Origin: JBHPHA01 sp042569905
GTDB lineage: Bacteria; Patescibacteriota; Minisyncoccia; Moranbacterales; UBA9337
Direction of reading: 5' to 3'
Length of the DNA: 16,579 bases
Assembly: GCA_042569905.1 (NCBI GenBank)
Contig: JBHPHA010000024.1
Span: forward strand, 1 to 16,579
Shown piece by piece: positions 1-7,376 of the stretch. How positions within the stretch are numbered: the stretch's first letter is position 1; each line of letters starts with the position of its first letter. Below the pieces are notes generated by a model. It saw only the letters and a list, made by a program, of their open reading frames with translations, did not search any database and had not been told where the DNA came from. A program made the position numbers and the translations under genes.

Positions 1-666
1 ACTAAAAAAAGATCGATTCATGATATGTTTTCTGTGGTGCTTGGGCATGAAATGGGACACATGATACAGTCTTTAAATAGTGCAAAGTTGCCATTTAAGA
101 TTCTCCAAGGCTCACTGAAAGCAGGAAGAGCGTTTGTTTTTTCAGAAGGAGGCGCAAAGATGCTTGAGGACGAGGTTTCTATGAAAGCTTTTGGGATCCA
201 CTCTTATTCTAAGGTTAATTATGCAAATGCAATGATGAAGCGCTTGGACGGAGGGGATTATTTGGATTGTGCGAAAGCAGCTTATGAATGGGAGAGAAAG
301 GCTATTCTAGCGCAAGTAAAGAAAGGTATAATGGATGAAGAAAAAGCTAATGAATTATTTAAAAAGAAAGTGGGAGTAGCTCTGAATTCAGCAAAAAGAC
401 TCTTTTATGGCGGGAATGATTTGAGTAGTAAGTCTGGATTTTTGACTCGAAGTTGGGATACATCTTATTTAGAAGGTCAATTTGTTAACAAGAAACTACA
501 AGATGCTGGGCTGGAAAAACTTGCCTTTGTTCCAGGCTTAAACTTGCAAACTTTAGGTGACTTGATGGAGATTGGGAGTGTTGATCTGAATGAAATTCAA
601 GGTCCTAATTTACATGTTTTGGATATTTGGGATAGAATAAAGAAAGACTATCAATTTAATGAATAA
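1..666 (+). CDS. Zinc metallopeptidase, DUF1704/MATCAP-like (5' partial)
   Basis: The reading frame is open from base 1, so the true start lies upstream; the ATG at base 25 is internal. HEMGH (bases 46-60) is an HExxH zinc-binding motif. About 33 residues after its first His, SEGGA (142-156) offers a glutamate as a likely third ligand, the gluzincin arrangement. The spacing to SEGGA and the tail (a W-D-x-x-YLEG stretch followed by a helical region ending in a LxxLGDLMEIG pattern) resemble DUF1704, the QEGLA-motif family that includes the eukaryotic tubulin carboxypeptidase MATCAP. That family usually has HExxxH, so the one-residue shorter spacing here is atypical. The expected role, by inference, is removal of a C-terminal amino acid from a protein or peptide. 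No signal peptide can be judged because the N-terminus is missing. The next gene begins 6 bp downstream without a visible SD, which fits an operon. Family assignment is from memory of motifs; zinc peptidase is firmer than the family name. Confidence 0.65.
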   Translation, partial: TKKRSIHDMFSVVLGHEMGHMIQSLNSAKLPFKILQGSLKAGRAFVFSEGGAKMLEDEVSMKAFGIHSYSKVNYANAMMKRLDGGDYLDCAKAAYEWERKAILAQVKKGIMDEEKANELFKKKVGVALNSAKRLFYGGNDLSSKSGFLTRSWDTSYLEGQFVNKKLQDAGLEKLAFVPGLNLQTLGDLMEIGSVDLNEIQGPNLHVLDIWDRIKKDYQFNE

Positions 667-672
667 AAAAAT

Positions 673-1548
673 ATGAAAAAACCACGCTTTGCGATTATTG
701 GGGCGAGAAAAAGTCCAAATACAATGGATTTAGTTGATGAGATTACTGGAAAAGGCTTTGAATATGAACTGATGCATCAAAGAGAAATGATTTTTAAGGT
801 TGATGGAGAAGGGAAGATGATAGTTGAATGGAGTGGAAAGAATCTAGATGATTTTGATATATTTATTTTCAGGACATATTCCAAATATCTTTCAGACTCC
901 TTAATTCTAGCTGAAAAATTGGTTAGTGATGGGAAGATAGTGATTGATAGTGCACTAGGAAAGGTTTATGTGAATGGTAAAATGTTTGAGGCGAGTAAAA
1001 TGGCTCAAAATAACATTTCTTATCCAAGAACGCTTAAGTACGTTGATTTTAGTGAGTCGAAAGAAAAGCTTTTAGAGTTTCCATTTCCGATTATCGCAAA
1101 ACCAACGGATGGAAGGCAAGGTCAAGGAGTGACTAAATTGGATGATTTTAATGAGGCATCTAGTTTTTTGGAAAAGCAAGCTGGTGATTGGATGATTCAG
1201 GAGTATGTTCCAATAGCATTCGATATAAGAGTATTTGTTGTTGGTGGTGAGGTTCTTGGTGCTATGAAACGCTACTTAGCTGAAGGGGATTTTAGATCAA
1301 ATATTGCACTGGGAGCAAAAAGTGAACAAGTTGATGTTTCACCGGAATTGGAGAAAATGGCTTTGGATGCAACTAAGGCTATGAGTTATGATGTTGCCGG
1401 GGTGGATATTATTGAAAGTGAGAGGGGTTTGATGGTTTTAGAGGTTAACTCAGGCCCTCAATGGCAAGGATTTAAAAAGACAACTGGAGTAAATCCAGCT
1501 AAAAATATTATCGAATATGCTTTGGAAAAATATAACTCAAAAAAGTAG
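673..1548 (+). CDS. RimK-like ATP-grasp amino-acid ligase (first copy)
   Basis: This 291-aa protein has the usual RimK length. An N-terminal Rossmann-like pre-ATP-grasp region (about 1-110) precedes the ATP-grasp fold. K143 in IIAKP and the glycine-rich loop GRQGQGV (147-153) should bind ATP. QEYVP (176-180), D184/R186, and the run KRYLAEGDFRSN (199-210) match the RimK pattern. D245 with E257 and N259 (LEVNS) are the metal-binding residues. All key positions are intact, so it should be active. RimK enzymes add glutamate to ribosomal protein S6, and relatives ligate amino acids onto peptides or cofactors; the substrate here cannot be read. It is cytosolic. It sits 6 bp after the zinc peptidase gene and 34 bp before a second ATP-grasp gene, suggesting one operon whose peptidase may reverse what the ligases attach. 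Glutathione-synthetase-like or lysine-biosynthesis ligases are alternatives, but no such pathway genes are nearby. Confidence 0.85.
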   Translation: MKKPRFAIIGARKSPNTMDLVDEITGKGFEYELMHQREMIFKVDGEGKMIVEWSGKNLDDFDIFIFRTYSKYLSDSLILAEKLVSDGKIVIDSALGKVYVNGKMFEASKMAQNNISYPRTLKYVDFSESKEKLLEFPFPIIAKPTDGRQGQGVTKLDDFNEASSFLEKQAGDWMIQEYVPIAFDIRVFVVGGEVLGAMKRYLAEGDFRSNIALGAKSEQVDVSPELEKMALDATKAMSYDVAGVDIIESERGLMVLEVNSGPQWQGFKKTTGVNPAKNIIEYALEKYNSKK

Positions 1549-1582
1549 GAATTTATTTAAAAAAGAAGAAGGTAAGAGGAAA

Positions 1583-2455
1583 ATGTATGTTTTCTCTGAG
1601 ATACTAAAAGACCACAGGGCTTTGAGGTTTCAAGAGGAAGGAAAAAAGATGGGAGTGGATGTGAAGGTTGTGAATATGTATAAAATCTTTATGCAAGATG
1701 GAAAGATGTATGATATTGATGGGACTGAGATAGAAGTGGAAAAAGGAAGTGTTGCGTGGATACTGTCGAACTCAGTAGTAAGTCATTATATTGCAGAGAC
1801 TTTAAGTGAGAAGCTTGTGTGGCCTGATGTTAACTCTGTTAAATTTGCTGACAAATTTTCTACGAATGCTTTCTTTAGCAGGATAGATATGACAACTCCG
1901 AGTACAGTTTTGTTAAATTCCTATGAGGTTGATGGAATTGTGGAGAAAGTAGGGGGATTTCCTTGTATTATTAAGCGAAACATTGGAACCGTAGGGAAAT
2001 TTGTTGAAATTGTTAATAATAAAGAAGAGGTAAAGATATTTATTGAAGACAACTTTGACTCCATTAAGGCGAATTTGGTTCCGGTTGGGAAAGCAGGTTT
2101 CTTGCTTCAGAAATATATTGAAGAGTCAAAAGGTGTTGATTACCGCGTACTTTGCTTGGACGGAGAGGTTTTGGGAGTAATCAAGAGAGAAGCTCAAGAG
2201 GGATTTAAGTCTAATGTTTCACTAGGCGGAAAGGCGACAATCGTTCCTACTGATGAAAAGCTGAAAAAATATGCCTTAAAGATTATGAAAGAAGGAAATT
2301 TGTTTTACGCTGGAATTGATTTTATGAAGGTTGGAGATGACTATACTGCTCTAGAGGTAAACACTTCAGCTCAATTCAAAGGATTTGAAGCTGCAACCGG
2401 AATTAATGTGGCTGAAAAGATCATTGAAAGATTGATTGAGAAAAGAGTAAACTAG
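1583..2455 (+). CDS. RimK-like ATP-grasp amino-acid ligase (second copy)
   Basis: The protein starts at ATG 1583 (290 aa). The frame is open from 1517, but that start would overlap the preceding gene by 32 bases. ATG 1583 follows a purine-rich GGTAAGAGGAAA and gives a length equal to its paralogue. Features parallel the first copy: KR in the CIIKR strand, a loop NIGTVGKF in place of the glycine-rich GRQGQGV, LQKYIEES, the D-Y-R-V-L strand, KREAQEGFKSNVSLGG, D in AGIDF, and LEVNT carrying the metal-binding Glu and Asn. The altered ATP loop and divergent N-terminus suggest a different substrate from its neighbour or a sequential ligation step. The tandem arrangement looks like an old duplication followed by divergence. 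An intrinsic terminator lies 28 bp after the stop, so this is the last gene of the operon. Confidence 0.83.
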   Translation: MYVFSEILKDHRALRFQEEGKKMGVDVKVVNMYKIFMQDGKMYDIDGTEIEVEKGSVAWILSNSVVSHYIAETLSEKLVWPDVNSVKFADKFSTNAFFSRIDMTTPSTVLLNSYEVDGIVEKVGGFPCIIKRNIGTVGKFVEIVNNKEEVKIFIEDNFDSIKANLVPVGKAGFLLQKYIEESKGVDYRVLCLDGEVLGVIKREAQEGFKSNVSLGGKATIVPTDEKLKKYALKIMKEGNLFYAGIDFMKVGDDYTALEVNTSAQFKGFEAATGINVAEKIIERLIEKRVN

Positions 2456-2483
2456 GTTAAAAACTTAGTAGAAGATAATAAAA

Positions 2484-2506
2484 CCCTCTTATTAAGAGGG
2501 TTTTTT
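2484..2506 (+). terminator. Intrinsic terminator after the ligase operon
   Basis: CCCTCTT (2484-2490), loop ATT, AAGAGGG (2494-2500), then six T. The stem is a perfect 7 bp and follows the second ATP-grasp gene. Confidence 0.85.
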
Positions 2507-2512
2507 ATAAAC

Positions 2513-2546
2513 AAAAAACCACGACACCTTAAATAAGGTGTCGTGG
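2513..2546 (-). terminator. Intrinsic terminator for the receiver-domain gene
   Basis: A perfect 12-bp stem, CCACGACACCTT (2519-2530) and AAGGTGTCGTGG (2535-2546), has loop AAAT. On the minus strand the stem is followed by a T-run (plus-strand A-run 2513-2518). It lies just beyond the minus-strand stop at 2560, back to back with the plus-strand terminator. Confidence 0.9.
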
Positions 2547-2559
2547 GAGAGATTTTGGA

Positions 2560-3429
2560 CTACAATAGCTCAAGTTCCTTCTTTGTGATGCGGATAGCAT
2601 CAGCAAACTTTTTTATTGAAGCGAGATTTTCTATTCTTTTAATGTGATTAAGGAGTTTCTTTCTTATTACCTCATCGAAGTTTTCGGTTACATTAAGATC
2701 TTGGAGTCTTTGCGTTAACAACCTGATTTTTTCCATAGACACAAGCATTAAGCCTGCATCGTTATCTTGATCAAGGAAGCTCTTATTCTTTAATTCCTGA
2801 ATAATACGCACTTTTTCTGAGATCATAGCTAATACCTCTGTAAGAGCGCGATCCCAGTTTTTGGTTAGTGACCTTTCGATGAATAATGCCTCCTCAAAGG
2901 GCAATTCGAGATCTTCTTTTTCAAGGCCTTCTGAATCTACAATCTCGGCCATTTTTCTTTCTCTACCCCAGTCGCAGACTGGTTGTGTGCAAAGTCCGTG
3001 ATGGTAGGTGTCGGAGCAGAAAATGAAAGGTATATTCCTATTAACTGCTTCAATCGCTATCACGAGACCAGTTGGGTGCAATGAAGATCTCTCCATCCAG
3101 TTATGCATAGCATGAACATAGTTAAATGCTTGGGTTTTTATGAATCCCAAATAATACTTTTCCAGCTCTGAAAAACACTTGTTTTTAATCTCCTCATCCC
3201 ATTCTCTTTCGTTACTGTACGGGAAGAAGATATCAGAGACAATGCCATCATAACAATTTGCGCTCATCAGTTCTATTGCTTCCACATAATTAGTTGCAAA
3301 GTCAACGGAAATCTGAATGTCTGCAATTCTTAAAAGATCACTACCTGCTATTTCCTGAGAAGTTAATCGAGCATTCTCTAAATGATTTTGCTTATCCTCT
3401 ATGATTAGTATGTGTACTTGATCTTTCAT
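2560..3429 (-). CDS. Receiver-domain-like signalling protein with helical C-terminus
   Basis: This is a 289-aa protein. The first 70 residues look like a response-regulator receiver: strand HILIIEDKQ with acidic pair E11-D12, then YDGIVSDIFFP, where D66 is the expected phosphoacceptor and P70 the usual following proline. A later segment PTGLVIAIEAVNRNIPFIFCSDTY carries the Ser of the switch position. About 45 residues (roughly 71-115) are inserted between the D66 strand and this helix, and the conserved KP lysine is not evident, so it may be an atypical or pseudo-receiver. Residues 185-289 are charged and helical, probably a coiled coil, with no recognisable DNA-binding or enzymatic output. 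The start is well supported: AGGAG lies 6 nt upstream on the minus strand (CTCCT at 3436-3440). It diverges from a tandem Lrp-like regulator with a shared palindrome between them, and a strong terminator ends it. The partner kinase is unknown; the kinase gene at the window's end is 12 kb away. Confidence 0.6.
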   Translation of the reverse strand: MKDQVHILIIEDKQNHLENARLTSQEIAGSDLLRIADIQISVDFATNYVEAIELMSANCYDGIVSDIFFPYSNEREWDEEIKNKCFSELEKYYLGFIKTQAFNYVHAMHNWMERSSLHPTGLVIAIEAVNRNIPFIFCSDTYHHGLCTQPVCDWGRERKMAEIVDSEGLEKEDLELPFEEALFIERSLTKNWDRALTEVLAMISEKVRIIQELKNKSFLDQDNDAGLMLVSMEKIRLLTQRLQDLNVTENFDEVIRKKLLNHIKRIENLASIKKFADAIRITKKELELL

Positions 3430-3509
3430 TCTGCACTCCTTTTCGGGTTAATTAGTTTTTAATGAGCATACAACAAAAAACTTTTAAGCTATTTTTATTG
3501 TAATAGTAT

Positions 3510-3538
3510 ATAATAGCATGTTTAGTATAAAATGTCTA
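3510..3538 (-). promoter_or_regulatory. Sigma-70 promoter for the receiver-domain gene
   Basis: On the minus strand, TAGACA (plus 3533-3538), a 17-bp spacer, and TATTAT (plus 3510-3515). Each hexamer is one mismatch from consensus. The left arm of the inverted repeat fills most of the spacer. Confidence 0.6.
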
Positions 3539-3573
3539 TAGATTTCTTGATTTCTTTTAAATTTTATACTAAA
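3521..3573. repeat. Perfect 13-bp inverted repeat, candidate operator
   Basis: TTTAGTATAAAAT (3521-3533) and ATTTTATACTAAA (3561-3573) are exact reverse complements separated by 27 bp. The left arm lies in the spacer and touches the -35 of the minus-strand promoter. The right arm covers the spacer end and most of the -10 of the plus-strand promoter. A centre-to-centre distance of 40 bp puts the arms on nearly the same DNA face, suitable for an Lrp-type oligomer. The obvious candidate binder is the adjacent tandem Lrp-like protein, which would repress both genes; this is inference from position. Confidence 0.65.
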
Positions 3574-3575
3574 AT
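3547..3575 (+). promoter_or_regulatory. Sigma-70 promoter for the Lrp-like regulator
   Basis: TTGATT (3547-3552), 17 bp, TAAAAT (3570-3575). The predicted transcription start is near 3582, which would make the GTG at 3582 leaderless and gives a 27-nt leader to ATG 3609. Confidence 0.55.
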
Positions 3576-3608
3576 AGAGATGTGGGTATAAAAAACAATA
3601 AAAAATAT

Positions 3609-4607
3609 ATGCAAAAAATCACTATTTTAGATAAAAAGATTCTATATGAGCTAGATAAGGATGGACGAGCGAGTTATAGTAAGATAGCTAAAAACGTTGG
3701 AACAACTGCACAGGTTGTGAAATATCACTATCATAAGTTGATGGATAATGAGATTATAAAGAATTTTTGGGCGTTTGTAGATTATGATAAGGCAGGATAT
3801 TCATTCTTTTGGGGATATTGGATGAGATTCAGTGGTATTACCAAAGAGGAAGAACGAGAAATGTATGAATATTTGAATAATCACATGAATGTTCCAATTA
3901 TTATGCGTTGTGATGGATACGCCGATGCGTTAATTGCGATTATTGCTAAAGATGTATTTCAGCATAACGAGATATTGCAGGAAATATTAACTAAATATGG
4001 GAGATTTATTACATTGAGTGATATTTTAGTCGGAGTTGGTTTTGTGAAGTTTCCTCGATCATATTTACTAGAGAAAGAGAATGATGGTATATTTCACATT
4101 TCTGGTGGAACCACTCAGGTTGTGAAATTATCAGATATGGATCGAAAAATCATCTCCTTGCTTCAGATTGATGGAAGAATGGAGCTTACAAAGATGGCTG
4201 AAATCCTTGGTGTATCTATTGGATTTGTGCATAAAAGATATAAATATTTGCGAGAAAAAGAAGTAATTACAAAAATAACATATACGCTGAATCATAAGGA
4301 GCTAGGGTTAAAGTTGTACCGAAATGCATTTAAGATCAAGCAATTCAACAAAGAGCGTAATGATGAACTTTATCAATATTGCATGAGGCATCCAAATATA
4401 AACAATTATGTAAAAGTGATGGGTCAATGGCAAATCATGATTGACTTTGAAGTTAAAGATAGAGATGAATTAAGGGATATAATCAGGGACATCAAGCACA
4501 AATTTAATGATATAATTTTTGAAGTAGTGGTTAATGAGGTTTATCAAATAGATAAATTCACCCAAATGGCGATTGAATACCCAAATTTATATAAACCTAG
4601 GTTCTAA
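3609..4607 (+). CDS. Tandem-duplicated Lrp/AsnC-like transcriptional regulator
   Basis: Two Lrp-like units are fused in one 332-aa chain. The first winged helix-turn-helix is at about residues 6-50 (LDKKILYELDKDGR, then a KIAKNVG helix), followed by a RAM-like alpha/beta domain. The second winged helix is at about 174-222 (LSDMDRKIISLLQIDGR, then a KMAEILG helix), again followed by a RAM-like domain with IMIDFEVKDRDEL. Ordinary Lrp/AsnC proteins are about 150 aa with one unit, so this one carries two DNA-binding heads. It should bind DNA in the cytosol, possibly in response to a small ligand such as an amino acid; the ligand is not evident. ATG 3609 gives the typical N-terminus. An in-frame GTG at 3582 (341 aa) sits almost at the predicted transcription start and remains possible. 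It probably regulates itself and the divergent receiver-domain gene through the inverted repeat immediately upstream. Confidence 0.78.
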   Translation: MQKITILDKKILYELDKDGRASYSKIAKNVGTTAQVVKYHYHKLMDNEIIKNFWAFVDYDKAGYSFFWGYWMRFSGITKEEEREMYEYLNNHMNVPIIMRCDGYADALIAIIAKDVFQHNEILQEILTKYGRFITLSDILVGVGFVKFPRSYLLEKENDGIFHISGGTTQVVKLSDMDRKIISLLQIDGRMELTKMAEILGVSIGFVHKRYKYLREKEVITKITYTLNHKELGLKLYRNAFKIKQFNKERNDELYQYCMRHPNINNYVKVMGQWQIMIDFEVKDRDELRDIIRDIKHKFNDIIFEVVVNEVYQIDKFTQMAIEYPNLYKPRF

Positions 4608-4635
4608 GAGTAGTGAGATGGTTTTTATTTTTCCT

Positions 4636-4664
4636 TTGAAAAATAGCTTGGAATGCTTTACAAT
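4636..4664 (+). promoter_or_regulatory. Sigma-70 promoter for the penicillin-binding protein gene
   Basis: TTGAAA (4636-4641), 17 bp, TACAAT (4659-4664). This predicts a leader of about 54 nt before GTG 4725. No clear terminator follows the preceding gene, so readthrough is also possible. Confidence 0.6.
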
Positions 4665-4724
4665 TGAAGATAGATGAGTTAGAATACTTTTTAATATTAA
4701 TTTTTTTACATAACGTTAAATATC

Positions 4725-7232
4725 GTGAATAAGAAAAAAGCTAAAAAAAGCAAAGAGAAAAAAGCCTGGTTTCAATTTGTAGTAAAGGCTTTTGGTGTGC
4801 TGTGCGCATTAGGAGTTGTTCTTGTGGTTGGAATGTTTGTGTATTTCGCAAAAGATCTTCCAGATCCAAATAAGGTGAATAAGCGCTTTATTGCTCAATC
4901 TACGAAGATTTATGATCGAACAGGAGAGGTTTTGTTGTATGAGATTCATGGGGAGGAGAAGCGAACATTGATTTCTTTCAGTGAAATGCCTAAGAGTGTG
5001 AAGTATTCAACGATTGTTTCTGAGGATCAGGGTTTTTACTCTCATCATGGAATAAAGTTTACTTCGATAGCTAGAGCGGTGATTAAGGATATTTTTCAGC
5101 TGGGAGCAGCGCAAGGTGGGTCAACTATCACTCAGCAGTTTGTGAAGAACTCAATTCTGACTTCTGAGAAAACACTGACTCGTAAAATTAAAGAAGTTAT
5201 CTTATCTATTGAGATAGAACAGAAATTTGAGAAGAATGAGATTTTGAGAATGTATTTAAATGAGATACCATATGGTTCCAATGCATATGGAATTGAAGCT
5301 GCAGCTCAGACATTTTTTGCTAAAAATGCAAAGGATTTAACTTATGATGAGGCTGCGTTGCTGGCAATTCTTCCGAGGGCAACAACTTTCTTTTCCCCGT
5401 ATGGGTCACACTTGGAAAGATTAAAGTATAATCAAGAGGTTATTTTGGATAAAATGGCTAGTTTGGGCTATATAACTCAACAGGAGGCTGATGTATATAA
5501 GGGGGTTGATGTGTTGGATAAAGTGGTAAGTAGGAAAGACGAAATGAAGGCTCCTCACTTTGTGATGTATATAAAGGAATATTTAGAAGAGAAATATGGA
5601 GACGAAAAAATTGAGCAAGAAGGTTTGAATGTTTACACAACACTGGATTGGACTAAGCAAGAAATAGCGGAGAAGGTTGTGAAAGAAGGGGCAGAAAGAA
5701 ATTTGAAAAACTATAATGCGGAAAATGCAGCGTTAGTTGCAATTGATGCTAAAACGAGTCAGATTTTAGCTATGGTTGGTTCAAAAGATTATTTTGACAA
5801 GAGTATTGATGGGCAGGTTAATGTTGCAATTCGAGAAAGGCAACCAGGGTCCTCATTTAAGCCGTATGTGTATTTAACTGCATTTACTAAAGGTTATACA
5901 CCAGAAACAGTTATTTTTGACGTAGAGACTGATTTTGACACAGAGGAGGATGAATCATATGAGCCTCAAAACTATGACGGGAAATTCCATGGTCCAGTGA
6001 AGATGAAAAATTCATTGGGAATGTCACTGAATATTCCAGCGGTAAAGACACTATATTTGGCTGGAGTCAGAGATTCTATTAATATGGCCAAGAGATTGGG
6101 AATTACAAGTTTAAATGAACCTGATCGTTATGGTCTTTCATTGGTGCTTGGTGGAGGAGAAGTTAAGCTACTAGATCATGTTAATGCGTATGCTTCTATT
6201 GCTAATGAAGGGGTATTTAGGAATAAGACAGCGATTTTGAAAATTGAAAATAGCGAAGGGGATGTTATTGAAGAGTTTAAAAATAAAAAAGGTGAGAGAG
6301 TTGTTGAAAAAGAGCATATAGCAATGCTTGATCATATTCTTTCAACAAATAAATATCGCGCTCCGGCGTTTGGAGAGAATAACCCATTTAAATTCACGGA
6401 TCGTCAGGTATCTGCAAAAACTGGTACTACAAATGAATATAGAGATGGTTGGGCTATCGGATATACTCCGTCTATTGCAGTGGGTGTGTGGGCTGGAAAT
6501 AATGACAATAGAGCGATGAGAGCCGGTGCTGCCGGTGCTAATGTTGCTGCTCCGATTTGGAGATCTTTCATGAATCAGGTTTTAGACAACTATAATATTG
6601 AAGAATTCCCAGAATATGAAAAAGAAGAAGATATCAAGAGTGTTTTGATGGGGGAGTTGGACATTGAGAAGGATGTGGAGATTTGTGAAATTCCTGAAAA
6701 AAAGAACAAATACTGTCTTGCAAATAAGTATTGTCGTGATGAAGACGTTAAAAATAGGCACTTTGCTAATGTTCATAATATCTTATGGTATGTGAACAGG
6801 AAGGATCCAAGAGGAGAATTCCCTGAAAATCCAAAAAACGATTCTCAGTTTAAGAAATGGGAAAAAGGTGTCGAGAAATGGTATGATGATAACGATGATG
6901 ATGAGATGAGAAAGTATATTTTTGGGGAAAAGCCAGAAGATGAATGTAGTCAGAGTGAGTTTAGTAAACATTTGCCTAAAATGAGTATGTCTGTTCAAAA
7001 AACTGGAAATAGAGTGAAAATTTCAGCTAATGTCGATGCTAATTATGGAGTGAAAAACGTGAAGTTTTATGTAGATGACAGCGAGATTGCTTCAAAGAGT
7101 GGCGGTCCATATGAGACAACTTATGAGATACCAGTGGATAAAAATGGAAGTACACTGAAAGTCGAGGTAAAATTGACGGATGATAATGACAATGAAGCAA
7201 AAGACTCTCAAAGTGTTTCAGGAACTTTCTAG
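4725..7232 (+). CDS. Bifunctional class A penicillin-binding protein (PBP1A family)
   Basis: This enzyme polymerises lipid II into glycan strands and cross-links the peptides outside the membrane. The 835-aa protein has a lysine-rich cytosolic start and one membrane segment (about 17-43). The GT51 glycosyltransferase follows, with catalytic E100 in EDQGFYSHHG (100-109), GGSTITQQ, and the YLNEIPYG motif. The transpeptidase domain has all three penicilloyl-serine motifs: S376-x-x-K379, SLN (434-436) and KTG (565-567). After it comes a Cys-containing, very acidic linker, then an all-beta Ig-like tail of about 85 residues ending the protein (MSMSVQKTGN through SGTF). Such tails are common extracellular add-ons, and the function here is unknown. 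The start codon is GTG without SD; no better in-frame start precedes the membrane segment. It has its own promoter and terminator, so it is monocistronic. Assignment to family is secure; a gene symbol is not given because class A names vary between lineages. Confidence 0.95.
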   Translation: MNKKKAKKSKEKKAWFQFVVKAFGVLCALGVVLVVGMFVYFAKDLPDPNKVNKRFIAQSTKIYDRTGEVLLYEIHGEEKRTLISFSEMPKSVKYSTIVSEDQGFYSHHGIKFTSIARAVIKDIFQLGAAQGGSTITQQFVKNSILTSEKTLTRKIKEVILSIEIEQKFEKNEILRMYLNEIPYGSNAYGIEAAAQTFFAKNAKDLTYDEAALLAILPRATTFFSPYGSHLERLKYNQEVILDKMASLGYITQQEADVYKGVDVLDKVVSRKDEMKAPHFVMYIKEYLEEKYGDEKIEQEGLNVYTTLDWTKQEIAEKVVKEGAERNLKNYNAENAALVAIDAKTSQILAMVGSKDYFDKSIDGQVNVAIRERQPGSSFKPYVYLTAFTKGYTPETVIFDVETDFDTEEDESYEPQNYDGKFHGPVKMKNSLGMSLNIPAVKTLYLAGVRDSINMAKRLGITSLNEPDRYGLSLVLGGGEVKLLDHVNAYASIANEGVFRNKTAILKIENSEGDVIEEFKNKKGERVVEKEHIAMLDHILSTNKYRAPAFGENNPFKFTDRQVSAKTGTTNEYRDGWAIGYTPSIAVGVWAGNNDNRAMRAGAAGANVAAPIWRSFMNQVLDNYNIEEFPEYEKEEDIKSVLMGELDIEKDVEICEIPEKKNKYCLANKYCRDEDVKNRHFANVHNILWYVNRKDPRGEFPENPKNDSQFKKWEKGVEKWYDDNDDDEMRKYIFGEKPEDECSQSEFSKHLPKMSMSVQKTGNRVKISANVDANYGVKNVKFYVDDSEIASKSGGPYETTYEIPVDKNGSTLKVEVKLTDDNDNEAKDSQSVSGTF

Positions 7233-7255
7233 GTAAATAAAATAAGAAGTCTTTA

Positions 7256-7282
7256 AAAGCCGTCTAACTCAGACGGCTTTTT
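7256..7282 (+). terminator. Intrinsic terminator after the penicillin-binding protein gene
   Basis: AAAGCCGTCT (7256-7265), loop AACTC, AGACGGCTTT (7271-7280) running into five T. The stem is a perfect 10 bp. Confidence 0.9.
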
Positions 7283-7284
7283 AC

Positions 7285-7313
7285 TTGACAAAATTGTTTT
7301 TTTGAAGTAGAAT
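7285..7313 (+). promoter_or_regulatory. Sigma-70 promoter for the small membrane protein gene
   Basis: TTGACA (consensus -35, 7285-7290), 17 bp, TAGAAT (7308-7313). It begins directly after the preceding terminator. Confidence 0.75.
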
Positions 7314-7376
7314 TATAAGTCGATATAAATAATAAAGTTCTTTTGAAACAGAAAACAGATCTTAAGGAGATTAGTC

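Noticed and set aside
1517..1582. Upstream start (1517) for the second ATP-grasp gene
   Set aside because: It overlaps the preceding gene, adds 22 lysine-rich atypical residues, and a better-placed ATG at 1583 follows a purine-rich site.
5458..5643. Open frames inside the penicillin-binding protein gene, mostly on the opposite strand (5458-5643, 6582-6776, 6783-6998)
   Set aside because: They overlap a gene with all catalytic motifs, have low-complexity products and no ribosome sites.
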